Source of the DNA: Sepiola atlantica
Lineage: Eukaryota > Mollusca > Cephalopoda > Sepiida > Sepiolidae
Assembly (NCBI GenBank): GCA_963556195.1
Contig: OY744531.1
Coordinates: 50,239,700-50,303,699 of the forward strand
Reading direction: 5' to 3'
Length of the DNA: 64,000 nt
Positions 42,890 through 54,399 of the stretch are shown piece after piece (the first letter of the stretch is position 1; each line of letters begins with the position of its first letter). The notes below the pieces were generated by a model. That model did not search any database. It was not told where the DNA came from and saw only the letters and a list, made by a program, of their open reading frames with translations. A program made the position numbers and the translations under genes.

Positions 42890-43437
42890 TTACTATTCTT
42901 TTATCTACATAACAAAAGTGAACGTATGTGTGCCCAGCTCGATTCAATAATCACACATGGCAATTTAATTTTATGAGCAAAGAAAGGAGGCTTAATCTGA
43001 ATCTTAATAATAACTGATAATAATAAAGAAAGGAAAGAATAATCACGGATGCAAATTTAATTTTTATGGGCAAAGAAAAGGAGGTTTAATTTTAATAACT
43101 GGTAATAAAAATAAAGGAAAGAATTCTTTTCACTTTTAATAGACACAAAAAAAGATTTCCTTGTTCTTAATATTTTTGTGACTAAAATAATAATAATACG
43201 GCACACGAATGATTTATTTGCAGATTCAGGAGAGAGAAAGCGGATTAGTTTATTTTTACAAGTAAAACTTATGTTGCATATTTTTTGTTTGTAAAACTTA
43301 CTTGCATATTTGTTCTTTAACTAAGATGCAACTCACGTATTTGTTTGTTTTTTTTTCTTTTGGTAAGTAGGAAATCAATTATTGACAAAAATAAATTACT
43401 TAATTCTCCCCCAGGCAACACCGGGTAGCCCTGCTAG
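42890..43437 (+). mobile_element. Helitron-like element, 3' part
   Basis: Ends in CCCAGGCAACACCGGG, then CTAG (43434-43437) and T. The interior (ATTTAATTTTTATGGGCAAAG, AGGAGGTTTAA, TTTTCACTTTTAATAGACAC) recurs in reverse at 46090-46420, and GAAATCAATTATTGAC recurs in reverse at 45510-45530. A two-copy subrepeat lies at 42940-43140. Confidence 0.65.
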
Positions 43438-43499
43438 TTATGAATAAAATGCTTTAATTTGCTGCTTAAAATGTAATAATTACAAAAAACTAACCATTT

Positions 43500-44125
43500 C
43501 TCTCTATATATGATGTTACGTATGTGTATATGTTTATATATACATATATTTTTATGTGTAAGATTCACTCCTAATACACTGATCATTATAAATTATGGAA
43601 TATATAGTCTAGGCAACAGTGTGAGTTATGAGGACACATTATTTTTTTGTAAACTTTTACATTTAGCGTGTGTGCTCAGCAAACTCGAGATACAAATTTT
43701 GATAGAGAAAAGAATTGCTCTACATCAAATTTTGAGTTATATTATGTAATAACATTTTAACTGGACTGATGCACGTGCATGAGAGTCAATAATATGTATG
43801 TGTGGGGCAAATTCCCAAACTAATGAATTAATTATTATGAATTATAGGATACGTATTCTGCTCAACACGGTGAGTAAAGTAGGCATATTTTCTGTTTTGT
43901 TTTTTATAAACTTTACCATTTAGGGGATGTGGTCCCGAAACCGCTCACCCAATTAAAATAAACAGGATACGGCTTCCTACCAAATAGATAATGTTTAGTT
44001 ACTTAAACTGCCAAAACTAAAATACATTCCGTCATTTACAGGAGAGATAGAGTACAGCTAGAGTGTATCTCTTATATCTCTAAGTATGAAAAGGTGTAGC
44101 TCAAACTGATATACATATTCTGACC
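43500..44125 (+). mobile_element. Helitron-like repeat with internal ~240-bp duplication
   Basis: The segment around 43563-43680 (CACTCCTAATACACTGATCA, TTTTTTTGTAAACTTTTACA) is repeated in diverged form at 43805-43925. The second half matches 30830-31250. No coding capacity. Confidence 0.6.
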
Positions 44126-44164
44126 TGGGACGGATATTCTTATTTATTTATTTATTTATTTTTA

Positions 44165-44640
44165 CTGGTCGCTCAGCACTTATCAAGGCACAGAAGAGCT
44201 ACTTGAAGATAAGGGTTCAAGTAATCGTCAGTTGGACTATAATCGCTTCTACTCGCCTGAACAAGAAGATCAAAAACAATGGGTGGGATATGCAGAAGCT
44301 TACTTAAGAGCAATTAATTATCCGAGGGGACGGCTCAACAAGTATTTGTTCACATTAAACTGAAAGAACAACCATGTTGTTGTCAGTTGGGATGCAGACT
44401 AGTAGTACCTTGTTCCACAGATAGGATGTTCTAGGAAAGAAACTTTGTTCATGGAAGTTTCGTTTGGTTTTTGGTAAGGAGAGAGAGAAAGGAAAGTTCT
44501 TTGCTGTGGTTGTAGCTAGACGAGTTCCTGCTGTGAATGTTTTATCGGGGTGTACCATGGATTGGAGCTCAGCCGGGCACTTACCATGAACATAACGACA
44601 CAGTAGAGAGAGGCTATATATTTACCATCTGCACTCAGCA
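44165..44640 (-). pseudogene. LINE-A 3' end
   Basis: CACTTATCAAGGCAC at 44175 marks the 3' tail. The minus frame 44558-44355 reads DKTFTAGTRLATTTAKNFPF, TKRNFHEQSFFPRTSYLWNK and CIPTDNNMVV, the LINE-A C-terminus. Confidence 0.85.
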
Positions 44641-45019
44641 TATCTCAGCAGAAAGAGACTACTACCTCCAGGGTATTGTTATATAGTGGTATTTCTTTGT
44701 AGAATGTGCCTGTCTCGTGTATCTCTTACACTTGAAGTTGGGGTTCAAGGTTAATTTAACCTTCAGATCACTGCACTTTTTGGCGACCTATAGTAGGCAC
44801 AGGTTACACTTCATTACATTGCTTCTAACATTCTTCCTGCATGCAAAACAAGGATACTGACCATAGTCCTTTAGGCATTTTAGACCTGAACCACATACCA
44901 TCATTTTGATTTTAGGCAAGTTCACCCTCAAACCCTTGACTTTCAGACCGTTTTTCCATATTTCCAGTTCATCCAAAACACTATTTCAAACCTAAGCATG
45001 ACAGAAGAGCAAAAATGCT
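44641..45019. other. Possible LINE reverse-transcriptase fragment
   Basis: The minus frame 44976-44788 reads LEIWKNGLKVKGLRVNLPK then KMMVCGSGLK and CFACRKNVRSN. The pattern W...L..KGL.VN..K is typical of the segment after the catalytic motif in LINE RTs. Too short to assign. Confidence 0.4.
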
Positions 45020-45320
45020 ATTTCAAACTCAAACGTGACCGACAGAGTTTCTTTCTAAGAACTACCCGTCTGTGGAGCACAACACCATGGGGCTGCTTCT
45101 CAGCTGACTACACCATGGTCGTTTTCAAGCCGAATGTTAAAAAATTCTTGTTGAGCCGTCCTCTCAAATAATCAAATTCTGGCAAGTTTTAACCATCATT
45201 TCCAATCCTCAAGATGTTTTGTATCACCATCTATCTGGCAAACTCATTAACCCATATCCTCGAGTGGCCTTTGGGCCTTGATAAGCAGTGACTCATTAGT
45301 ACAGAAATAAATAAAAAGAA
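45020..45320 (+). mobile_element. LINE-A 3' end
   Basis: Plus-strand copy: RVSF with LRTTRLWSTTPWGCFSADYT, then VVFKPNVKKFLLSRPLK, stop, and the 3' UTR ending CTTTGGGCCTTGATAAGCAG, TGACTCATTAG and an A-rich AAATAAATAAA tail. Confidence 0.85.
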
Positions 45321-45454
45321 ATGACACAGCTCTATTGTATAGTTCCACTAAATATTTATTTGCAAGGTTATAAACTTTAATTAGACTTGAGATCTGAGAA
45401 TCTCTACAATTGTTTATTGATACCGTCTCCGGTGTATACAGGTGTAAGTAACAT

Positions 45455-46420
45455 ATTTGAAACTTGCTCAGGGGAAGGGAGAAGTAGTAAATAATTTATA
45501 TTTACTAATAACAATTGATTTCTTACTGTTGTCACATATGAAGTAAATCTTACTGTAAAAACTGAATCAACTAATCAAGGTAAAACTTACCCCCGTCCCC
45601 CAAAAAAGAAAAACTAATATGCAAATTAAATCTTACTGTAAAAACTGAAACAACTAATCAAGGTAAAACTTACCCCCGTCCCCCAAAAAAGAAAAACTAA
45701 TATGCAAATTAAATCTTACTGTAAAAACTGAAACAACTAATCAAGGTAAAACTTACCCCCGTCCCCCAAAAAAGAAAAACTAATATGCAAATTAAATCTT
45801 ACTGTAAAAACTGAAACAACTAATCAAGGTAAAACTTACCCCCGCCCCCCAAAAAAGAAAAACTAATATGCAAATTAAATCTTACTGTAAAAACTGAAAC
45901 AACTAATCAAGGTAAAACTTACCCCCGCCCCCAAAAAAGAAAAACTAATATGCAAATTAAATCTTACTGTAAAAACTGAAACAACTAATCAAGGTAAAAC
46001 TTACCCCCGCCCCCAAAAAAAGAAAAACTAATATGCAAATTAAATCTTACTTAAAGAACAAATAATAACAAAATATATACGAGATAAGTTTTACTTCAAA
46101 AAATAAATCAATCTGCTCTCTCTCTTTCTTACATCTGTAAATACTGCATCTGTGTACCCGTAGATTAATTTCTATTTTAGTCACAAAAATATTAAAGAAA
46201 AAGGGAATATTTTTTGTGTCTATTAAAAGTGAAAAAGATTCTTTCTTTTATTTTTGTTATCAGTTATTAAGATTAAGTCTCCTCTTCTTTGCGCATAAAA
46301 ATGAATTTGCTTACGTGATTATTCTTTCGTTTCTTTATTATTATCAGGTATTATTAGGATTAAGCCTACCTTTCTTTACTCATAAAAATAAATGATTATT
46401 GAAACGAGACAGACACACAT
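45455..46420 (-). mobile_element. Helitron-like element with 83-bp array
   Basis: Reverse-orientation relative of 42890-43437: 46090-46420 and 45465-45535 match its interior and its near-3' segment in order. It differs by carrying the 83-bp tandem array. The CTAG end is missing near 45455. Confidence 0.6.
45545..46054 (+). repeat. 83-bp tandem array, six copies
   Basis: Units start AAATCTTACTGTAAAAACTG at 45545, 45628, 45711, 45794, 45877, 45959 and 46042 (partial). Units are almost identical, differing mostly in the C-run and A-run. Recent expansion. Confidence 0.95.
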
Positions 46421-46514
46421 ATGTTCATTTATATTTATATAGATAAAGACGGTACTTATTTGAGATAAGTTCCGCCTTATCAATCATTAAAATTATTAGA
46501 AACTGTCCTGAACC

Positions 46515-46740
46515 ACCAGAAGCTTCTTTGTTGGAGTGAGATATGATCCGGCTCAGTTCTAGGAGGTGCATCCTTCCAGGCATTACCTCCTCCTTTGGGA
46601 GTGGGAGATGGTTTATTGCTGATCGTTTACCGGAGAATGTCGACGGGTGTTTCACCTTGGGAGAGCTGGTTGTTCCACTTTCTGGCGTTGTGCCTCATCT
46701 TACTGCTGTGGATCAAGTAAATACCCAGCTGTGAGAGCAG
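46515..46740 (+). mobile_element. U2-SINE-related body (variant)
   Basis: CCGGCTCAGTTCTAGGAGGT, CCTTCCAGGCATTACCTCC, TGGTTTATTGCTGATCG, ACCGGAGAATGTCGACGGGT and a GATCAAGTAAATA tail. The head differs: ACCACCAGA..TTCTTTGTTGGAGTGAG, which recurs at 49160-49215. This suggests a subfamily with a different 5' end. Confidence 0.65.
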
Positions 46741-46794
46741 GGAAAGCGGCCCCTGTTCTTCTTAATTCAATTTTTTTTGTTTTTACTATTTGAA

Positions 46795-47115
46795 TCACTA
46801 CTTATCAAGGCCTAGTTCCACTAGGGTTAATAGGACGGAAATGATTGCCAGTTGAAAGATGAGGAACACTATAGGAGTACTACCATTGGTCAATGGTATG
46901 AACTGCATTTGATTGCTTATGGGGCGGTGTGTGATAAGAATTTGTTGACATTAAATTTGAAGATGGCCAAGTTGTAATTAGCAGGTAGGCAGTTTCATGG
47001 TAATGTGTTCCACAGGTGGGAATCCTGTGCAAAGAAGCACTCTCCATAGAAAATCCGCCTGATGCTATTCACATGAAGGAAAAAAGGTAGATGTGGTAGA
47101 GGACGAGTTCTTATT
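46795..47115 (-). mobile_element. LINE-A 3' end
   Basis: ACTTATCAAGGCCTAG near 46800, then UTR and reverse coding remnants as in the 11478 copy (GAGGAACACTATAGGAGTAC occurs in both). It is cut by the Helitron at 47132. Confidence 0.8.
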
Positions 47116-47131
47116 CATTTGTATAATATTC

Positions 47132-47819
47132 TCTATATACAACACAATGTCTGTGTGTATGTGTGTGTGATGTTTGTGTGTTCCCTATAAAAAGAAAGGT
47201 TTAAGGATCTACATAAAATCTAAAAGTGTATTCTTATGTAAAATTTACCGGGAAAGATAATGGGAGTGGTCCTGAATCTCTAACTGCACCCTTAAGGGAC
47301 ATTACCCCCTTAAAATTTCAAATATATCCTATTTCTTATGAAATGTAAATCATATGTATAAAATTTTCTGGGTAAGACAATGAAAGTGCCCTCCTAACCT
47401 AAAGGAGCTATGGGGGCCGAACCTACTTTAAAATCTGAAATATATCCTATTTTGATGAAATTTATATTATGTATACAACATTTTGAGGGGAAGACAATCA
47501 AAGTGGTCCCAAATCTCTATGTTATCATCTATGTGCCGAATATCTACGTGTGCCCACCTGAAAGTGACCCTCTGGGGACAGAACCGTCTTGAAATTCCAA
47601 ATACGTATATCCGATTTTAATGAAATTTAAACGATCTGTATAAGACACTAATTCAGAGAGTTTTCCAACATTTCAGCTTCTTCCGACTATAGTAGGGGTC
47701 GAAACGGAAGGAAGTGGGTAGTAAAAACAAAGAAAGTAAAATGGTGTTCTGAGCATAGTTAAAAAGTACATAGTAGTGATCCTCATTACATCCCGAGCAA
47801 CGTCGGGTCTCCCTGCTAG
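47132..47819 (+). mobile_element. Complete non-autonomous Helitron, 688 bp
   Basis: Begins TCTATATACAACACAATGTC and a TG-rich stretch. Ends with a 5-bp hairpin CCCGA/TCGGG (47792-47807), then CTAG (47816-47819) followed by T. The interior is four diverged ~115-bp units with ATATATCCTATTT and GACAATGAAAGTG. The base before the 5' end is C rather than A, a deviation. Confidence 0.7.
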
Positions 47820-47964
47820 TGTTATATAATAGTAAACTACTGGTGATAAGAAATTGTTTACAAAGAATCAGATACCAGTGGGTGCATGGTATATCATAGA
47901 TTTGTGGTGGTGATTGAGGAGGAGTTCCTATCACTGTCTCTGTTTGTTAGTCTTTCTTTGCATC

Positions 47965-47967
47965 TTC

Positions 47968-48015
<48 letters not shown>
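47965..48015 (+). repeat. (TC)n microsatellite
   Basis: About 24 TC units. Confidence 0.95.
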
Positions 48016-48017
<2 letters not shown>

Positions 48018-48534
48018 AGATTTAGGAATAAATAAAGACTAAATACAAGAATAAAACACTAAAACAAGAGGAAGACGATAAATTGTAAAATAAACAAAGG
48101 AACAATAAACTTGTCGGACATGGCTTTTCCTGCTAAGACGATCTGGACCGTTTCCAAAAAACACTAAAATCTTTCTTTTATTCATTTTTGTTCAGTTAAG
48201 CTCACTTTACAGTTGAGCTGCCTTTAATCTAGAGAGTTATTTAAAAACACATGATCTCAGCTTTTCTCTCACTTCTTATATATGTTAGTGGCAGATCACA
48301 ATGTGCAATAAGTTTACAGAGCAAAATTCAACCTGTTACGATTTAGAAACCTAAAGCTGTCGTTCCTGATTTCTGTTGTATTCCCCAGACATTTGCCCTC
48401 GACTCAGGTGAATTGTAAATTAATAATTCTCTGGTTTTGGATGCATTATTCGAAATATACACTAGTATATTTACCTGATGTAAGTTTTATTCGTACCAGT
48501 CAATGAGATATTTTCGACGATCAGTCCAACAGAG
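48016..48534. other. Unassigned DNA
   Basis: No recognisable element. Confidence 0.4.
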
Positions 48535-48750
48535 GGTGGGCTGTTGTGACTTCTTCTAGCCCTGCTCTATTTGATTGAGTTATGGTTCTGTTCAGTCGCA
48601 GGAGGTCCACCCACCTAGACTTTATCTTCTCTTTGAGAAGAGGTTAGTTTATTGCTAATCGCCTGAGGCACCCCTACGAAGAATGCCGACGAGGCTGTTC
48701 AGGCATTTTTTATAGGCCAGAGCGTACTAATCCTAGTGCCCTGGTTTTTC
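48535..48750 (+). mobile_element. U2-SINE body
   Basis: TGGTTCTGTTCAGTCGCAGG, AGGTCCACCCACC, GTTAGTTTATTGCTAATCGC, GAATGCCGACGAGGCTG, CAGGCATTTTTTATAGGCCA. Head diverged; followed by a four-copy tandem repeat derived from its own 3' region. Confidence 0.75.
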
Positions 48751-48846
48751 AAAACCACACCTGACATTGTTTTTCAAAACCACACCTGACATTGTTTTTC
48801 AAAACCACACCTGACTTTGTTTTTCAAAACCACACCTGACATTGTG
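48747..48846 (+). repeat. 25-bp tandem repeat, four copies
   Basis: TTTTTCAAAACCACACCTGA plus CATTG repeated at 48747, 48772, 48797 and 48822. The unit corresponds to the SINE segment that normally reads TTTCAAACCCCACTTTCCCG, so it is an expansion within the element. Confidence 0.9.
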
Positions 48847-49154
48847 TATAAAATATAAAATACACTAGTATATTTAATCATTTCAATTTCTTCGTAGGGA
48901 CCCCGGGCACATTGTTATAAATTTCGAAAGTTAAAATATCTTTTTTTATATTTGTGATCTAGAGATGATGGCAATGCGAAAATAGTTTTGAAAATAAAAT
49001 GACTATTTTTCGTAAAATTTTTGTAGAATGTGACAGATGATAATTCTGCAAGAATAATGCATGAACGATGTTAAATTGTTGGTGTTTCGATAAAGATAAT
49101 AGGTTACAGAACTTGGTTTAATGACTTGCAATGTTAATGAAAAAAGTAATTGTT

Positions 49155-49218
49155 AACCACCAGACCATTCTTTGTCGGAGTGAGGAATAATCCGGCTCAG
49201 TCTTAGGTGGTGCACATT
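49155..49218 (+). mobile_element. Fragment of the variant U2-SINE 5' end
   Basis: ACCACCAGACCATTCTTTG, TCGGAGTGAGGAATAATCCG and GCTCAGTCTTAGGTGGTGCA match 46515-46570 and then stop. This shows that the 5' end was an element start or a common deletion point. Confidence 0.6.
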
Positions 49219-49254
49219 ATTATTATTTTTTTTTTAAATTTTAGCATTTACGGG

Positions 49255-49785
49255 GTGCATATATATAAAGTTATGTTTATAAATATATATTTTGTTGTAC
49301 AGGATAAACTCCTAAACTAATGAACCAATCATTATGAATTCTGGAACACAACTGCTATGTGTAAGGGTGAGTCATATGGGCTATATTTAGCTCCATTTAG
49401 TTTTATTCAAAGGGGCAAAAAAAGAAGGTGGAAGCCCCTCTTGAGAATTCAGATGCATCCGATTTGTGTGAAATTTTAGCAAAAGGTATTAGATATCATT
49501 TAATAAGCATTCCCAAAATTTCAGTTTCTTTTTAGTTTTTTAAAGAGTTTTTCGAAGGCATAATATGTACACAACCTCACATTTAAAAATCACCGTTTTT
49601 CAGATTTGAATTAAATATGATCCATATTCATTGGACATCGATTAAGCAAGATTCCCTAAATTTCAATTTCTTATTAAGACCTCTTAAGCTTAAGCCTTAA
49701 ATTTTACACATTTTATGAAATTAAAATCATGTAATAGTGTGATCAAAATTGGAATAAGGATTCTAGGCATAAGGTTTAGTGTCAT
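49255..49785 (+). mobile_element. Helitron-family-1 copy
   Basis: Colinear with 3535-4035 (CTCCTAAACTAATGAACCAA, ATGAATTCTGGAACACAACT, GATCCATATTCATTGG, AAGCAAGATTCCCTAAATTT). No CTAG end seen. Confidence 0.6.
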
Positions 49786-49867
49786 TTCACACAAATCGCA
49801 GGTATTTAAATCTTCACAAAGGGCTTCCTCCCTCGTTTTGGCGCCTTTGCATTACACTATATTAAAT

Positions 49868-49925
49868 ATAGCTCATATCAAGGCTACACATCCATTGGAT
49901 TTCAATGGATGTGTAGCCTTGATAT
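49868..49925. repeat. Perfect hairpin with ~25-bp arms
   Basis: CATATCAAGGCTACACATCC and ATTG are followed by a short loop and the exact complement CAATGGATGTGTAGCC with TTGATATG. Followed by GTGTAAATAAA, as in the foldback elements at 7448 and 33020, so it may be a third related element. Confidence 0.8.
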
Positions 49926-49954
49926 GTTTGTGTAAATAAACCTATTATTATTAT

Positions 49955-49997
<43 letters not shown>

Positions 49998-50120
49998 TTT
50001 TTATTCTCCAACAAGTACGGACGTCCACCCAGTAGTGGCCATTATTTTATTTTATTTTTCCTCCCAATATGTCTACCCTACATGTATCTGTACTTGCATG
50101 ACATTTTTTTTCTCTATATT

Positions 50121-50170
50121 ATCATCCTGATGAAGTCTTATAAATAAAGACGAAACGTTGATGTACACAT
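50121..50170 (+). ncRNA. Hammerhead-like core, family F
   Basis: CTGATGA (50127-50133), A, stem II GTCTT/AAGAC with a 7-nt loop, GAAA (50152-50155), stem III AC/GT with loop GTTGAT, then A. Stem I was not found (CATC against CACA), so the motif is incomplete. It lies about 130 bp from a (TA)n tract. Confidence 0.4.
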
Positions 50171-50619
50171 AAAAAACATGTATTTTTTGGTTTTCCTTTT
50201 TCATTTTCCCATCACGTCGGATTACCTTCATCCTTCTCTTCCCATATATATATATATATATAATTATTCTGCATTCACAAATAAACATTCTTCTTTTCTC
50301 TAGATGATTGAATATTGACAAGCATATTTTTTACTTATACTCATATTTTATCAAACAATTCCTATATTCAATACTTGTTATAGGATATTTTCGGTTAAAA
50401 TGGGCTTTGGCATTACCCACGACCATGCTTTCCTAACCATATTTTCTTAAATAACAAAAAATTAACATTAAAACACTTACACTAAGTTAATGCAAAATAT
50501 CACCGTACATGTGAAACACCAATATTTAAATAAATACTAAAACAATCTAGCATAGTTGAGATTAACTGCATTAATGTTTACACAACACAAATTCAACTGA
50601 ACTCTTAGCCTCTTATTAT

Positions 50620-50752
50620 TTATAAATATACGAGTTAAAAGGTTCGAATTTAAGTTTGCTGCAACGTTTGATATTTTTAAAAATATACATCTTTTTGTAA
50701 TAACATTTAAAAAAAACGATACTCTTGGGCTACGCCGAGTCGGGTCAGCTAG
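50620..50752 (+). mobile_element. Helitron-like 3' end
   Basis: ACTC..GG..GCC..GAGT hairpin then CAG and CTAG (50749-50752) followed by T. The 5' part is not recognisable. Confidence 0.5.
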
Positions 50753-51381
50753 TATATATCTAAAAATAGATATATATGATTACCCTGCATACATAAATAA
50801 AACATTTTCTCTTTTTTAGAGGATTGTAATATTGACAGGCATTTACCCTGAACGGTACTGGGTAGAGTGTATTTGGGGACAATCTTCTCCAGAAAAAGCA
50901 TAGTGCTTACACGACGCTTACAATGCGTTTTAGATTGTATTTTATAGGCATGTTAAGGTTAATAAGCATCTCTTCTGAAATCGTAAAAAACGAAGAAAAA
51001 CATTGATTGCTTTTTGAAGAGCTCCTTTCTTGCACTGTTCCCAAATTGAAGGTCTTTTAGATATCTCCGAAAGGAAATCAGCTTTCATTCTTTATTTTTA
51101 TTAATCTCTGCCTATTTCTCTCGGGTCGTCCCCGAATGCGCTTTGTTCGCTGTGTTTCTAACTGTGCGGAAATGTCTTTCATCATGTAGGTGAGGAGGCT
51201 GCCTCAAGGCTTTAAAAGGAAAACCTCTCCATAGAATGCCACTCTCGCTAATGATGATCTCCGTATTAAACATCTCTGAAAAGACCCCTTTTCCCTCATT
51301 TTTAACATCAGCAGATCATTTTTCTGGTATGCCTTGAATAGACGTCATTAGGAGTGAGTTAAAGAGAAAGAAAGAGAGAGA

Positions 51382-51386
<5 letters not shown>
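50753..51386. other. Unassigned DNA
   Basis: No recognisable gene. Ends in a GA-rich patch. Confidence 0.4.
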
Positions 51387-51412
<26 letters not shown>

Positions 51413-51450
51413 AAGAAGAAGAAGGAGAAGAAGAAGAAGAAGAAGAAGAA
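51387..51450 (+). repeat. (AAG)n microsatellite
   Basis: About 20 units with one GGAG interruption. Confidence 0.95.
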
Positions 51451-51496
51451 GGTATTGCGGAACTACAGAATCTCTTATTAATTTTTACCAAAATAT

Positions 51497-51545
51497 TTTT
51501 ATTTACCTCCTCTTCAGGAGGTTAGACACAAGGTCAAGTGTGGGT
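51497..51545 (-). mobile_element. U2-SINE 3' fragment
   Basis: Minus strand: CTTGACCTTGTGTCTAACCT then CCTGAAGAGGAGGTAAATAA, the SINE tail. Confidence 0.65.
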
Positions 51546-51574
51546 TTGATGAAAGTGTTTCTGTGGAACGAACT

Positions 51575-51650
51575 AGATTCGAACTTGGCATACACAGATT
51601 TTCAGTCGGTGTCGTGAACCATTTAGCCACCGTCAGCCCTAGTTTTTCTA
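51575..51650 (-). other. tRNA-like SINE head
   Basis: Minus strand: GACGGTGGCTAAATGGTTCA (A-box-like TGGCTAAATGG) and AAGTTCGAATCTAGTT (B-box-like GTTCGAATC), spaced as in a tRNA. Degenerate and adjacent to a U2-SINE tail. Confidence 0.5.
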
Positions 51651-53510
51651 AACAAATATATAAATATGTACTAGATGTTACATATATTTTTTGCCAATAT
51701 ATACATATGTATTAGATGTTCTTTACCGATATACAAATATATACTAGATGTTATCTATTAAGTTGCTTTTTTGTTTATGGTATCGTTTGCACATGTAATA
51801 TTACTAAATAGATAATTTACTTAGTCTGTGAGACTGGATATATTACCTGTGCAAACAAAAGAATAAGCTTAATCCATAACACACTGTCGGAAATAAACTT
51901 CCAATATTGATAATAAAGTGTAACGTCCCATTTTTATATCTTTCTAATATTGGAATATTATTGGATATTAAAAACATAAAAACATTCATCGTATTTCACT
52001 GCCTGATGCAGCAAGGAGATATGGTTACATTGCTAGTAAAAAACGTAAACAGCTTGGACGACGAGTTATTTGTACAATTTCGGCTTTCTCCGGATGTATG
52101 GCTCGTTAGTTAGGTGATCCAAGACGATGCCCATGTTAGGCGGCCCCTCTTCCGAGGCACAGATTCAAATCTTGTTTGAGTCTAATTTTTCACTTTGTGG
52201 TATTCTTTGTTTATATGCAGCCCCATGAACTAAATAAATTGCGCTTGTTTAGTAATATTACCCATGCAGAAAATGGTATCAACAAAAAAAGCAGCTTAAC
52301 ACATAACTTACTGTTGGAAATAATTTTCCAATATAAAAAACATGCACTAAAACAGTATAAGAAATAGGCAACATCTTTATATCACAATAAAAATGTATTT
52401 TAGACGATTTACATCAACTGTTTCTTCTCAGATACACGAAGGTCGCCAACATTTATAGTGAAAGGGGTGTTTTATGTGGTTGGTGGTAGTTGGGATCTGT
52501 CGGTTGGTAATAGCAGTCTCGTAGAGAAACCAACTGAAGGCAAAATTCCAGAAATAAAGTTCAGCGGACTCCATTCTATAAACTGTTAAAATAAAATCTT
52601 TCTAGAAAGAAAAAAATTATCAGAATGGATTAAATTTTAGTCACATAACAAAAGCCTTTATTTCGGCAGGACAAGAACACAACTGGATACAATGAAGCAT
52701 GAAAAGCACGAAGCGAACATAAGAAGATGGTTGAGAAAAGATTTGATGTCAAATGTTAAAAAAGTTGGAAGGGACGTGCTTACATGTCCACTTTGGTTGA
52801 CATCTTAAATCCAACTAGTATAGACGCGTGAAAAATGTATAAGTAGTATAATGGAAGTTCATCCCAGGCAAAGTGTTTTCATTGGATAATAGATAAATCA
52901 CTCCGCGTAGTAGCATTAGCTTACATTTATTATTATTAAAAGCTGTGTTCTGCGGCTACGGTAGTCAAATGACATCCCATAGCTGCAATAAGTCCTCCAT
53001 GCTAGTCCCAGGCTATCTGGCCTTGTCATGCACAAGTTGTCGTAGGCAATGAAGCTTTTTCGCTCTATGTAGTGGTCCTAGTTTTGCCTGCTTGAGGTCA
53101 GCACGTAGTGTGCCCAGCAGATTTGTGCAGTGCCGTCCTAGTCGCGGTTGGTAGCTTACATAGAAAGAAAATAGTCCATCAAAATGTAACTGCTACAGGT
53201 GCTATGGATCCGACAGGATTCGAACACAGCATGCCGAGTAATCATCCATGTCACCACCACCACCTCCCTCAATATGCCTGCAAGAAAATTTTTGATGATG
53301 ATATTAAAAAACACTTCGCTAAGCCCAACACACACACACAAATAGATTAGTCCTATCTTGACAATGAAATCAATCCTCAAGACCACCAAACTTGAAAACT
53401 GTGATTGCAGACTGCCAGAAAATGGCAGACCCTGACCAAGGGAAATAAGACTATTAAATGGAGAAGGAGAAGAAGATAATGATGATTCTAAAGGTATATT
53501 AGAAACTATG
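51651..53510. other. Mostly unassigned DNA
   Basis: A ~50-bp direct repeat with TATATACTAGATGTT lies at 51655-51755. A tRNA-like ACAGATTCAAATC occurs near 52160. A GC-richer segment at 52950-53250 (minus frame with LRADLKQAKLGPL) could be a LINE fragment, but I cannot assign it. Confidence 0.35.
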
Positions 53511-53514
53511 CTTC

Positions 53515-53690
53515 CCTATAAAAATTCTTGCTGAGCTGTCCATTCAGATAATCAAATTCTGTCCAGTTTCAACCATCATCTCTGATCCTCAAGGTGTTTG
53601 TCTCACCGTCCACCTGACAAATCTATTAACACTTATCCCCGTGTGGCTTTTGGGCCTTAATAAGCGGTGACTTATTAGTACAAAAAAATC
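53515..53690 (+). mobile_element. LINE-A 3' end
   Basis: AAATTCTTGCTGAGCTGTCC, UTR and the terminal GGCTTTTGGGCCTTAATAAG, then CGGTGACTTATTAGTACAAA. Confidence 0.75.
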
Positions 53691-53929
53691 ACTGCACAAA
53701 GACTATTTTTGTAGAAATAATATAATTTTAAAATATTCAAATTAGGGCATATATTATAAAGTACACCTCCGCGATCACAATACACCCAAAAGTAAATCTT
53801 TTTTATTATTAATTTACGGTTATGCTAGAAAATCTCTTCTCTGATGTGTTTATTTTCTTCTTTATTTACGTTATTTATTTATATATTAGAAAATATCATT
53901 TCATGAGCACAAAAATAGATTATTTGATG

Positions 53930-54150
53930 TTCTTCCAATATGTGATCTACTGAATGGTTTCTAATCCAATATGTGATCTACCCATTAACCCTAACCCTAA
54001 ATTAGTAACCCTGAATCCTAAACCTTAGGTTAAGGTTAGTGTTAAGGTTAGAGTTAGTTAGGGTTTGGCGTTAGTGTTCATCATTAGATTACATATTGGA
54101 AATCACATATTGGATCAGAAATCATTTGGTAGATCAGATATTGAAAGAGC
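53930..54150. repeat. Inverted repeat enclosing telomere-like units
   Basis: CCAATATGTGATCTAC at 53937 and 53970 is inverted near 54090-54150 (ACATATTGGAAATCACATATTG). The centre holds CCCTAACCCTAA and then TTAGGTTAAGG and AGTTAGGGTTTGG, i.e. C-rich telomere-like units turning into G-rich ones. Confidence 0.75.
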
Positions 54151-54399
54151 AGCGATTATTTTTATTGATGTCAGATTGTGTTAGAAAATGTAGTTACACG
54201 ACCATCACACATGCTAAAAAAGATAAATTTTGTTAGACGTATCCACAAGCATTACATGTACAGAAATAAATTAGTTTTCATTAATGTTAGTGAGTGTCAG
54301 ATAATACATCACCATCACCATGATACAGACAATAAAATATTATTATTCATTTTACTAATGCCAATACATATTACGAAATATGGCTCCATGACCATCACA

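Noticed and set aside
45545..46054. CRISPR-like regular array
   Set aside because: The whole 83-bp unit is repeated with no variable spacers, and the context is a eukaryotic Helitron.
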